Origin: Pseudomonas putida
GTDB lineage: Bacteria; Pseudomonadota; Gammaproteobacteria; Pseudomonadales; Pseudomonadaceae
Length of the DNA stretch: 64,000 nucleotides
Assembly: GCF_022627325.1 (NCBI RefSeq)
Contig: NZ_JAETZZ010000015.1
Span: 1-64,000 of the forward strand
Direction: 5' to 3'
Both the position numbers and the translations under genes were made by a program. The first letter of the stretch is position 1. Each line of letters begins with the position of its first letter. Under the pieces are notes generated by a model that saw nothing but the letters and a program-made list of their open reading frames with translations, did not search any database and was not told the origin of the DNA. Below, in pieces: positions 10,102 to 16,759 of the stretch.

Positions 10102-11369
10102 GGGCGAGCAGAAAAAGTGGCGTCCGCCCGACCCTGCGCTCGGTACTGAGCCGGGGTCACCTCAGCGTCGCCGTGTTGGCCGTCGGCCTTGCCGGTATCT
10201 CGCTGACAGTGCTGGGTGTGCTTGCCTTGCGTGTGTACGCCAACCACAACTTGCACTTGATCGCCCGCTCGATCAATTACACCGTCGAAGCCGCCGTGGT
10301 GTTCGACGACAGTGGCGCGGCCAACGAGGCCTTGGAGCTGATTGCCAGAACCGAAGAAGTGGCCGATGCCAAGGTGTTCAACAATGACGGTAAGCAGTTG
10401 GCGCATTGGCAGCGCAACGACAACGGCATGCTCGCGCCCTTGGAAGCGCAAGTGGCAAGGGCCTTGCTGAGTGAGCCCATCAACCTGCCGATCATGCATC
10501 AGCAACAAAAGGTCGGGCACATCGAGCTGGTCGGCCAAGGCCGCAGCCTGCTGCTGTTCCTGCTCAGCGGCTTGGGCGGCATCCTGTTCTGCACAGCCCT
10601 CAGCGCTTTTGTCGCCCAGTACCTGTCCCGGCGCATGCTCGGCGATATCGTCCGCCCTCTGCGTAGCCTGGCCAGCGTCGCCCACGCCGCCCGCCGCGAG
10701 CGCAGCTTCGACCGCCGTGTGCCGCAAGCGCCGATCGCGGAACTCAATGAACTGGGCAATGACTTCAACGCTTTGCTGGACGAACTGGAAATCTGGCATG
10801 GCCACCTGCAGAACGAAAACGCCACCTTGGCCCACCAGGCCAGCCACGACAGCCTCACCGGCCTGCACAACCGTGCGTTCTTCGAGGGCCGGCTCAACCG
10901 CAGCGTGCGCAATGCCGCCCGGCAGCAAGACCCTATGGCGCTGTTGTTCCTCGACAGTGACCACTTCAAACGGATCAATGACAACCTCGGCCACGCGGTC
11001 GGGGACCAGGTGCTGATCAACGTCGCCGACCGCGTGCGGGCGCAACTGCGTGAGCATGACCTGGTGGCGCGCCTTGGCGGGGATGAATTCGCCGTGCTGC
11101 TGACACCGCTGCAGTCGCGCACAGATGCTGAACGTATCGCTGACAAGATCATCAGCAGCATGGCGCTGCCGATTCAGCTCGACAGCGGGGGCAGCATCAC
11201 CACCTCGCTCAGCGTCGGTATTGCCTATTACCCGGAGGATGGCGACGACCCCGCCAGCCTCCTCGATGCCGCAGATGCGGCGATGTACCAGGCCAAGCGC
11301 ATGCGCCGTGGCCACTGGCACGCGGCGCAGACGGAACGGTCCGCCGCTGAAATCAAGAACAGGAGCTGA
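10098..11369 (+). CDS. yfiN: Membrane diguanylate cyclase YfiN (TpbB)
   Basis: This enzyme makes c-di-GMP. The 423-residue protein has one N-terminal membrane helix (residues ~20-45), a periplasmic PAS-like sensor region, a second helix around 155-180, a HAMP segment and a C-terminal GGDEF domain. The active-site loop is RLGGDEFAVLL. Five residues before it is REHD, a good RxxD inhibitory I-site, so product feedback is likely. The start is ATG 10098, coupled to yfiR by ATGA; the frame is open upstream but would overlap yfiR by 140 bases. Confidence 0.92.
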   Translation: MRASRKSGVRPTLRSVLSRGHLSVAVLAVGLAGISLTVLGVLALRVYANHNLHLIARSINYTVEAAVVFDDSGAANEALELIARTEEVADAKVFNNDGKQLAHWQRNDNGMLAPLEAQVARALLSEPINLPIMHQQQKVGHIELVGQGRSLLLFLLSGLGGILFCTALSAFVAQYLSRRMLGDIVRPLRSLASVAHAARRERSFDRRVPQAPIAELNELGNDFNALLDELEIWHGHLQNENATLAHQASHDSLTGLHNRAFFEGRLNRSVRNAARQQDPMALLFLDSDHFKRINDNLGHAVGDQVLINVADRVRAQLREHDLVARLGGDEFAVLLTPLQSRTDAERIADKIISSMALPIQLDSGGSITTSLSVGIAYYPEDGDDPASLLDAADAAMYQAKRMRRGHWHAAQTERSAAEIKNRS

Positions 11370-11372
11370 ACC

Positions 11373-11864
11373 GTGATACAGCGTTTGCGTTTTCCCTTCA
11401 TCGCCTTGCTGCTGGTTTTGCTGGCGCTCACGGGTTGCCAGAGCACACCCCGGAAAGGGCTGACGGCCGAACAGGTCGCTGTGCTCAAGCGCGAGGGGTT
11501 TGCCCCCACTGATGAGGGCTGGGCGTTCGATCTGTCGGGCAAGGTGCTGTTCGGCAGTGACGTGGATAGCCTCAATGGCCAGAGCCAGGCGATTGTCGAA
11601 CGTATCGGCAAGGCGTTGCTGGGTGTTGGCATTCAGGGCGTGCGGGTCGACGGCCATACCGATGCGTCAGGCAAGGCGGCGTACAACCAGCAGCTGTCAG
11701 AGCGGCGGGCGCAGAGTGTGGCCAAGGTGTTGATCGGCATCGGCATGCCGAACCAGAACATTCAGACCCGAGGCCTGGGCAGCACTCAGCCGGTAGCGGA
11801 TAACCGCACCAGCCTTGGGCGTACCGAGAACCGGCGGGTATCGATTGTGGTGGCGTCTTACTGA
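11373..11864 (+). CDS. yfiB: OmpA/Pal-like outer-membrane lipoprotein YfiB
   Basis: YfiB is thought to relieve YfiN repression by sequestering YfiR at the outer membrane in response to envelope stress. The 163-residue product starts at GTG 11373 behind an AGGAG (11361-11365). It has a lipobox (LALTGC) and an OmpA C-terminal peptidoglycan-binding domain with the VDGHTDASG and SERRAQSVAKVL motifs. It follows yfiN by three bases and completes the YfiRNB signalling cassette. Confidence 0.9.
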   Translation: MIQRLRFPFIALLLVLLALTGCQSTPRKGLTAEQVAVLKREGFAPTDEGWAFDLSGKVLFGSDVDSLNGQSQAIVERIGKALLGVGIQGVRVDGHTDASGKAAYNQQLSERRAQSVAKVLIGIGMPNQNIQTRGLGSTQPVADNRTSLGRTENRRVSIVVASY

Positions 11865-11880
11865 TATCCGCGTTGCATTC

Positions 11881-12010
11881 ATCGCCGGCAAGCCGGCTCC
11901 CACATGGATCTGCGCCAGCTTTGAGAAATTGGGCAAGACAGTTGCCTCCACAGGTAAAGCGCAGGCCGGAAGAACTGCGCGGTCGTGGTGGGAGCCGGCT
12001 TGCCGGCGAT
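11881..12010. repeat. REPIN: two REP sequences in inverted orientation
   Basis: A 23-bp sequence at 11881-11903 (beginning ATCGCCGGCAAGCCGGCTCC) is repeated exactly as its reverse complement at 11988-12010, with 84 bp between. Each copy also holds an internal CCGGC..GCCGG palindrome. This is the layout of Pseudomonas REP doublets (REPINs), which are moved by RAYT proteins acting elsewhere. No RAYT gene is visible in this window. Confidence 0.8.
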
Positions 12011-12029
12011 GGGCTGCAGAGCAGCCCCT

Positions 12030-12168
12030 TTACTGCTGAGCGAAACGCATCTCACGCGTTTGCCCCATCAACAATGGTGCATTCGCCTCCGTCACCCCAC
12101 GAATGTAATCCCACAACAGGGTAATGCGCTTGAGCTTGCGCAAATCCTCCCGGCAATACATCCAGAAC
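12030..12168 (-). pseudogene. Displaced original 3' end of the LysR gene
   Basis: Read on the minus strand this segment encodes FWMYCREDLRKLKRITLLWD and continues to MRFAQQ and a TAA stop. Apart from the last two residues the protein sequence equals the C-terminus of the intact LysR gene at 18192-19142. The DNA differs at about 14 positions, all synonymous. It has no start and no upstream coding part. It is the tail that belonged to the LysR gene before the 12145-18330 element inserted. Confidence 0.85.
12145..12168 (+). repeat. Left attachment-site core (attL)
   Basis: This 24-bp sequence (TCCTCCCGGCAATACATCCA plus GAAC) is identical to 18307-18330. It is the longest exact match between the two LysR tail copies and marks where crossover must have occurred. 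The integrase start is 49 bp to its right. Confidence 0.8.
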
Positions 12169-12216
12169 GACAAAGAGGGAAAGGGTTAACCCAGTGATTA
12201 CAAGGGCTTAACCACC

Positions 12217-13572
12217 ATGAATACCCTTCCACAGGAGCACCCTGTCACAAGTGCTGTCACAAATCGCACGCTACCTTTGAGGCCAGCTTGCCGGTTGGCG
12301 AGTCCGTACCATTACCGACGCCACGGCATTTACTACCTACGCCTTCGCGTGACGGGCAGCGTGAGTCGCACGGTGTCTATCTCCCTCAAGACCACTGATC
12401 GCAGATGGGCAATGCAAGCATCTGGTCACCTCACGTCATCATTTCAGGCATTCCACTTGGAACATCCCGACGCCTCATGGAACGAGCTGCGGGCGCATCT
12501 GCTGACGTTGGTGAATAGCACGCTTATGTCTTCTGATGACGGCCACCCACTACGTCACTGGGGAGACATGTACCGGAACGTGCCTGTTAACTCGATGCCG
12601 GAATTCGCACCGTATGGTGAGGTGATGAGTACGGCAACGAAGCCAGTTGCAGCCCCGATAACCTTCGAGGTGCTGGCGCAGCTTTACATGTCTTATCGTG
12701 GCGGGGACCAGAAGCCCACGACCTTGAAGGAGACGACCCTGTGTCACAAGGTGATTTCTGAGAATCTGGATGGGTTGGATTTGAGGAACCATACCAGGGC
12801 AGACCTTGTAGCGTTCAGGGAACGTCTGTCAGTAGGTCGGATGCCTTCGACTGTAAACAAACTCATCGTGAAACTTTCGGCTGTCTTTGCCTGGGCTGTT
12901 GAGAACGGACACCTAGCCAAGACCTATGACAAGAAGTTGAAGCTAACGAAGGGTGTTGAATCGACCCGTAAGGCGTTCTCCCAGCCACAGGTAGGCAAGC
13001 TGATGGCGTATGCCTCCAGTCTTCCAGAAACATCGTGGAAGCGATGGCTGCTTAGCCTGGGGATCATCACCGGTGGTCGGTTGAAGGAAATATGCCAACT
13101 CTCTACAAGTGACGTTGTGACAACGGAGTCTGGCCTTGTTGCCATCCACATCAACGAAGCCGGGGAAGGGAAGTCAATCAAGAACAAGCAGAGCGAGCGA
13201 CTGGTACCACTCACTGATGGTGCTTATGGTTTCGACCTAGCAGCCTTCTCAAGGTACGTCGATGCAACACGCAGCAGTGGGAGCGAGGCGCTAGCCCAGA
13301 TTGGTTACAGGCCATCAGGCGAGTGGGTCAACCAGCACGCCATTCCGGCTGCCCTAGGGGATGATTATGAACGTGGCTTGGTCTTCCATTCATTGCGGCA
13401 TTCACTGGCTTCGCTGATGCAAGCCAAAGGAGTTCCGACGACTCACGCTCAGGCTGTGATGGGTCATGCTTCTGGCACGATTACTTTCGATACATACGGT
13501 TCTGGCGTTCCCGTTGAAACCATCGCAGATGTACTCAAGGGACTTCTTATCAGCAGCAATCACCTGCCCTGA
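12217..13572 (+). CDS. Tyrosine-type site-specific integrase
   Basis: This phage-type integrase should insert and excise the element. The 451-residue protein has an N-terminal arm-binding-like part, a SAM-like core-binding domain (around residues 150-235) and a catalytic domain. The catalytic residues appear in order: Arg in GGRLKEICQL, Lys in the KNKQSERLVPL hairpin, HxxR in FHSLRHSLASL, His in VMGHAS and the Tyr nucleophile in ITFDTYG. It is adjacent to attL, as is usual. Its base composition is visibly less GC-rich than the flanking core genes. Two TGTCACAA repeats lie inside its first codons. Confidence 0.92.
   Translation: MNTLPQEHPVTSAVTNRTLPLRPACRLASPYHYRRHGIYYLRLRVTGSVSRTVSISLKTTDRRWAMQASGHLTSSFQAFHLEHPDASWNELRAHLLTLVNSTLMSSDDGHPLRHWGDMYRNVPVNSMPEFAPYGEVMSTATKPVAAPITFEVLAQLYMSYRGGDQKPTTLKETTLCHKVISENLDGLDLRNHTRADLVAFRERLSVGRMPSTVNKLIVKLSAVFAWAVENGHLAKTYDKKLKLTKGVESTRKAFSQPQVGKLMAYASSLPETSWKRWLLSLGIITGGRLKEICQLSTSDVVTTESGLVAIHINEAGEGKSIKNKQSERLVPLTDGAYGFDLAAFSRYVDATRSSGSEALAQIGYRPSGEWVNQHAIPAALGDDYERGLVFHSLRHSLASLMQAKGVPTTHAQAVMGHASGTITFDTYGSGVPVETIADVLKGLLISSNHLP
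12243..12262 (+). promoter_or_regulatory. Left TGTCACAA array, candidate integrase arm sites
   Basis: TGTCACAA occurs at 12243-12250 and 12255-12262, a period of exactly 12 bp. The same octamer with the same period occurs three times near the other end of the element. The position 75 bp from the attL core fits integrase arm-type sites. That role is inferred. Confidence 0.5.
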
Positions 13573-13759
13573 ATCAAAAATGGTTTGCACCCGTGAGGGG
13601 TTTCCCGCCCGTAGTCGCGCCCAGCTTCCCCCGTGCCGCCACCTGCGAATCACTGGCAATGCAAGGGGGTGCCCTTCTCCTGGCGATGGTAGGGGCCTGG
13701 GGTGCCTCTTGCTGTCCGCTGTCCGCCCTAGGTGGGGAGATGCCCAAGGGGAGGGGGGC

Positions 13760-13867
13760 ATGCCGCCTGCTGTAACTGGCCTTGCCCTGGTGCTGTCACT
13801 GCCCGGCTATGTGGTGCCAACAATCATCCGGTTTATGTCACCTAAGAAACAGGGTGCCAAGTGGTGA
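13760..13867 (+). CDS. Possible small single-pass membrane protein
   Basis: This short ORF encodes 35 residues beginning MPPAVTGLALVLSLPGYVVP and ending in a basic tail (MSPKKQGAKW). A purine-rich GGGGAGGGGG stretch directly precedes the ATG. One hydrophobic helix followed by positive charges suggests an inner-membrane peptide. Another short frame (13659-13775, 38 residues, hydrophobic start, two adjacent Cys) overlaps its start and is less convincing. The rest of 13573-13759 holds nothing I recognise. No family is assigned, and it may not be expressed. Confidence 0.3.
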   Translation: MPPAVTGLALVLSLPGYVVPTIIRFMSPKKQGAKW

Positions 13868-13930
13868 CATCAAAGTAGGGTTTGACACTTAATGTCACCG
13901 TGTATATTCTTGTCACCATTAGATGGCACC
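13835..13930 (+). promoter_or_regulatory. Promoter and repeat cluster upstream of the serine recombinase
   Basis: A TTGACA box (13882-13887) with TATTCT (13905-13910) at 17-bp spacing, or TATATT at 13903, is a good sigma-70 promoter for the recombinase gene. Around it the sequence ATGTCACC occurs at 13835-13842 and 13892-13899, its reverse complement at 13863-13870, TTGTCACC at 13910-13917 and ATGGCACC at 13923-13930. The 13863/13892 pair forms an inverted repeat across the -35 region. This could be an operator or a res-type site for the recombinase. Confidence 0.5.
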
Positions 13931-13945
13931 ATGGAGTAACACAGC

Positions 13946-14524
13946 ATGTCTCGCACCTTTGCTTACCTACGGGTATCCACCCAGGAACAAACCACGGATA
14001 ACCAAGCCCAGGCTATCAAGTCCAGGGGCTACGACATCAGCCCTAAGCGCATCGTGGCAGAGACTATCAGCGGCGCAGTGCCAGCCATGGAACGCCCAGG
14101 CTTCACCAAACTGCTGGAGCGAATGGAGGAAGGCGACACCCTTGTAGTGCTCAAGCTAGACCGCCTGGGGCGTGACACCATCGACGTTACCAGTACGGTG
14201 CGCGACCTAGGCGCCCAGGGTATCCGGGTTATCTCTCTCGACCTGGGAGACATAGACCTCACCAGCACTACCGGCAAGGCGACTATGGGGATCATGGCTG
14301 TCATTGCAGAGATGGAACGTGACCGCATCAGGGAGCGCACCCAAGAAGGGCTGGCTAGGGCTAAGGCTCAAGGCGTGAAGCTGGGCCGACCAGTGGCCGA
14401 CGATGTGACCGAGCAAGTACGGGAGGCAAGGGAAGCGGGGCGCAGTCAGCAGGAGGTAGCCGACCTGCTGGGGCTGTCACTACGCACGGTCAAGCGGCAC
14501 TGCGCGAAGCTGGCAGGTGAATAA
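13946..14524 (+). CDS. Serine recombinase (resolvase/invertase family)
   Basis: The 192-residue protein is a small serine recombinase. The catalytic domain starts FAYLRVSTQEQ (nucleophilic Ser in RVS) and includes VLKLDRLGRDT and the long E helix near MAVIAEMERDRIRERT. A C-terminal helix-turn-helix (SQQEVADLLGLSLRTVKRH) binds DNA. Such enzymes resolve dimers or invert segments; here the partner sites could be the ATGTCACC repeats just upstream. Having both this and a tyrosine integrase in 6 kb is notable. A terminator follows. Confidence 0.92.
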   Translation: MSRTFAYLRVSTQEQTTDNQAQAIKSRGYDISPKRIVAETISGAVPAMERPGFTKLLERMEEGDTLVVLKLDRLGRDTIDVTSTVRDLGAQGIRVISLDLGDIDLTSTTGKATMGIMAVIAEMERDRIRERTQEGLARAKAQGVKLGRPVADDVTEQVREAREAGRSQQEVADLLGLSLRTVKRHCAKLAGE

Positions 14525-14545
14525 AGTCTGACCCGAAAGCACTGG

Positions 14546-14575
14546 AGGCCCTGGCATCGCGCTGGGGCCTTTTAG
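14546..14575 (+). terminator. rho-independent terminator after the serine recombinase
   Basis: The arms AGGCCC (14546-14551) and GGGCCT (14565-14570) are followed by TTTTAGTTT. It lies about 20 bases after the recombinase stop. The remainder of 14576-14800 shows no ORF or motif I recognise. Confidence 0.7.
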
Positions 14576-14813
14576 TTTCCGCCCTGGCCCAATGCACGCC
14601 CGCCCGCCGAATGCCGCGCCACGGGTCCGCCTGGGGCCTTCTCGCCTATATCCCGCCGATGCCTGCCCAGGCTCCCAGCCCAATACCGGCAAGTGTGACC
14701 AGAATTGCCGATCCGGTCATTAAGTCTCACACCGGGAGACTGTGAGACTGCTGTACAAATAATGACCAAAACCGCTGTAGGCCGCGTATTCCGTGGCCTG
14801 TAGCCCGATGGGT

Positions 14814-14835
14814 ATTTAAGTTGCAGTATAGGAGA
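14814..14835 (+). promoter_or_regulatory. SP6/T7-like phage RNA polymerase promoter, copy 1 (candidate)
   Basis: The sequence ATTTAAGTTGCAGTATA followed by GGAGA matches the SP6 promoter (ATTTAGGTGACACTATA, then GAAGA) at 13 of 17 positions upstream of the start, with the same TATA-G junction. A second copy with one change in the 21-bp common part lies at 15580-15600. Each precedes a block of element genes on the same strand. Identification as single-subunit RNA polymerase promoters is inferred from this resemblance and from the repetition. Confidence 0.6.
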
Positions 14836-14858
14836 AGCCACAGGTAGCAAAGGAGTGT

Positions 14859-14924
14859 CCTAGTAGCCCTAGAGGTGGCTAGTAGCTCCTAGTAGCCTTA
14901 GTAGCTTCTAGAAGTGTCCAGTAG
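14859..14924 (+). repeat. Array of CTAGTAG-type short repeats
   Basis: CCTAGTAGCC occurs at 14859-14868 and 14888-14897. Variants are CTAGTAGC (14879), CTTAGTAGC (14897) and CCAGTAG (14918), with the palindrome CTTCTAGAAG at 14905-14914. The array lies in the leader between the candidate phage promoter and the first downstream gene. A small AGGGAA..TTCCCT hairpin (14947-14964) follows. Function unknown; an RNA-processing or packaging signal is possible. Confidence 0.6.
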
Positions 14925-14988
14925 TTATTCTCCCTCTCTCCCTTCTAGGGAAGAGGGATTCCCTTATATAGAATGTAGGAGGTGCCCA

Positions 14989-15273
14989 ATGGCCCAAGCT
15001 CCAAACATCATCGGTGACCAGAAGTCCCACAAAGACGTACAGAAGTACGGTGTCACCCTGCACAACATGCCGGTCTATCCGAGCACCGATGTAAGCAACG
15101 CAAAGCACCCTATCAACGAGGCCAGCAAGTCGGGTAAGCGCTACGGTGCTGTAATCATGGTCAGTGGCTATTCCAAGCCGGTCATGTATACCGCTGCTGG
15201 TAGCAAGCCTACCGATGCCTGGATCGCTGTAACCAACGACGGTGCTGACATCGTGCCAGCCGTCCCAGCATGA
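14989..15273 (+). CDS. Hypothetical element protein (94 aa)
   Basis: The ATG at 14989 has a near-perfect AGGAGGT (14977-14983), so this ORF is very likely translated. The product starts MAQAPNIIGDQKSHKDVQKY and looks like a small soluble, beta-rich protein (VIMVSGYSKPVMYTAAG, WIAVTNDGADIV). I recognise no family. It is the first gene after candidate phage promoter 1, with the next ORF 10 bases downstream. A structural or helper-interaction role would suit a satellite, but nothing in the sequence shows that. Confidence 0.7.
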   Translation: MAQAPNIIGDQKSHKDVQKYGVTLHNMPVYPSTDVSNAKHPINEASKSGKRYGAVIMVSGYSKPVMYTAAGSKPTDAWIAVTNDGADIVPAVPA

Positions 15274-15283
15274 GGGCCTAGCC

Positions 15284-15478
15284 ATGCTCCGACAAGTAGA
15301 GCTACTGCATGAAGGTATCACCGATCTGACCAGCAAGCCACGCCCTCGGGGCATCGGGGGGCCCATAGGCGTTACTGCAACGGGCCGTTTTGCCTCATCA
15401 CCAGAGGCCATCCAGCCGACAGGAACCACCAGCACCAAAGGGCAGCTTGATATCTCCAAGATTCGCCGCAGTTACTGA
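15284..15478 (+). CDS. Hypothetical small element protein (64 aa)
   Basis: Starts at ATG 15284 behind a GAGGG-type ribosome binding site and follows the 94-residue ORF by 10 bases, so the two are probably co-transcribed. The product begins MLRQVELLHEGITDLTSKPR, is rich in Gly, Pro, Ser and Thr in the middle, and ends in a basic LDISKIRRSY. It looks partly disordered. No family recognised. Confidence 0.55.
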   Translation: MLRQVELLHEGITDLTSKPRPRGIGGPIGVTATGRFASSPEAIQPTGTTSTKGQLDISKIRRSY

Positions 15479-15527
15479 GTAGCTACCGGCACTTGGAGCG
15501 AGATGAAAATTGCATGTCGTGAACGGT

Positions 15528-15546
15528 AACGAAATCTCGTTAGCGT
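15528..15546 (+). repeat. Repeat AACGAAATCTCGTTAGCGT, non-coding copy
   Basis: This 19-bp sequence recurs with one change (C to T) at 15945-15963, inside the KilA-N gene, where its first 14 bases are the perfect palindrome AACGAAATTTCGTT. In both places a TGGAGCGAGA motif lies upstream (15494 and 15935). The non-coding copy lies 212 bp before the KilA-N start and could be an operator for that protein. Confidence 0.55.
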
Positions 15547-15578
15547 CCTTATCTAGAACTTCCAATTTTGCATACCGC

Positions 15579-15600
15579 CTTTAAGTTGCAGTACAGGAGA
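15579..15600 (+). promoter_or_regulatory. SP6/T7-like phage RNA polymerase promoter, copy 2 (candidate)
   Basis: CTTTAAGTTGCAGTACA followed by GGAGA repeats the sequence at 14814-14835; 20 of the 21 bases from TTTAAG onward are identical. It matches the SP6 promoter at 11 of 17 positions. It precedes the KilA-N gene and the two ORFs after it, with a long hairpin in between. Confidence 0.55.
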
Positions 15601-15641
15601 TAGCAGGCATGGCCCTGCTACAACTCCTTACTCCCCGCATG

Positions 15642-15730
15642 TAACTTCTAGATAGCGTACTCCCGCCCTGGTCTCTTTGGGTTTGGTCGCCTGGTTCTCC
15701 CAGGGTGCCGAGTGCGCTACCTAGAAGTTA
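15642..15730 (+). repeat. Long imperfect inverted repeat (89 bp)
   Basis: The arm TAACTTCTAGATAGCGTACT (15642-15661) pairs with 15711-15730 over 20 positions, with one mismatch and one G-T pair. The loop contains a second stem, CCCTGG (15666-15671) with CCAGGG (15700-15705). The structure sits between candidate promoter 2 and the KilA-N gene, ending 10 bases before the first possible ATG. There is no T tract. It might regulate translation, stabilise the transcript or act as an origin. Confidence 0.6.
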
Positions 15731-15739
15731 TCTGCACAC

Positions 15740-16450
15740 ATGAAATCTACAAAGAGATTGAAACCAATGACCACTACAAAGCACCTCCCTATCTCATTGC
15801 CCGATGGTAATGGGAATATGCACCTTTTCGTACCTGACACCCAAGGTATGTACAACCTGACTGATATGTGGCGAGTCCTGGGCCTCTCCAGGGCAAAGCA
15901 GCCTAGCCGATGGAATAACGAGACTAAGCGGCACCTGGAGCGAGAACGAAATTTCGTTAGCGTTAATGGTGATGCCGGTTTCACCCTTGCAACTGAGGCG
16001 GGAACTATCGCCTATGCAATGTGGGTATCTACCGAGTTCTACAGCATGGTTATCGCCACCTTCATAGCCGTCCGCAATGACGCTGTGTTGTCGTCCTTTG
16101 CCCTGGAACAACTGGCATCCCAGCACCGTAGCATGTTCGAGCACAACGCCCGCAAGCTGCGAGCTGCTGACCGCCTGGACAGGTGGCGCACCATGCCATG
16201 GCACCTTGCCTGTTACCTGTGTGGCATCGACCATCCTGATAAGGCCCGCGCTTACGTCTGGCAGCGCTTCGGGTTCTGGAGCATCCGGCACACCCCTCGT
16301 CGCACTGTGTACCAAGTAACGCACCTGGGCGAGCGTCACGGCTTCGAGTGTCGCAATCGTGGGAACTACGGCACTGAGCTGGCGCTAACCCGGACTGCAC
16401 GGCACTGGCTGCTCGATAACGCTAACGAGATTAACGAGGCGACAGCATGA
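15740..16450 (+). CDS. KilA-N domain protein
   Basis: The N-terminal half resembles the KilA-N DNA-binding domain of phage and large DNA virus proteins: a YNLTDMWRVLG segment, KQPSRWNNETKRHLE, then FVSVNGDAG and GTIAYAMWVSTEFYSMVIATFI. The C-terminal ~110 residues (from about HRSMFEHNARKL) are unassigned. Length is 236 residues from ATG 15740; ATG 15767 (227 residues), preceded by AAAGAG, is an alternative start. Family members are often antirepressors or virulence modulators of phages. A 14-bp palindrome lies inside its own coding region. The stop overlaps the next ORF by ATGA. Confidence 0.75.
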   Translation: MKSTKRLKPMTTTKHLPISLPDGNGNMHLFVPDTQGMYNLTDMWRVLGLSRAKQPSRWNNETKRHLERERNFVSVNGDAGFTLATEAGTIAYAMWVSTEFYSMVIATFIAVRNDAVLSSFALEQLASQHRSMFEHNARKLRAADRLDRWRTMPWHLACYLCGIDHPDKARAYVWQRFGFWSIRHTPRRTVYQVTHLGERHGFECRNRGNYGTELALTRTARHWLLDNANEINEATA

Positions 16451-16647
16451 GTGGCTACCGGCGCACGTTCGACTACGGCGGCGAGCTGGCACTAGCTGAT
16501 GAAGACGACACCGTAAATGGACGGGCGCCTTATTTGCTCGACACCGTAACAAGCGTCACCACCAACGCCGACCAGCGAGGTGTCCAGATGCTGAATCACC
16601 TGCACGACATACACACAGGCCAGCGCATCAAACAGCGCAACTCCTAA
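16447..16647 (+). CDS. Hypothetical small element protein (66 aa)
   Basis: The start overlaps the KilA-N stop by four bases (ATGA), a strong sign of translational coupling. The product is acidic at first (LALADEDDTVNG) and basic at the end (GQRIKQRNS). No known domain is visible. The 112 bases that follow contain a run of nine C and no clear promoter. Confidence 0.6.
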   Translation: MSGYRRTFDYGGELALADEDDTVNGRAPYLLDTVTSVTTNADQRGVQMLNHLHDIHTGQRIKQRNS

Positions 16648-16759
16648 CCTTACATCCCCCCCCCAACCATACACATCGGCACACGCGCTCATCTGGTGGC
16701 TCCCCGGAGCTGCTGGAGGCGTGCCCGTGTCCGCAATCCAAGCGAGGACTTAAGACCAA

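Noticed and set aside
13402..13761. Minus-strand ORF across the integrase end
   Set aside because: Mostly antisense to the integrase catalytic domain, no ribosome site, no family pattern.
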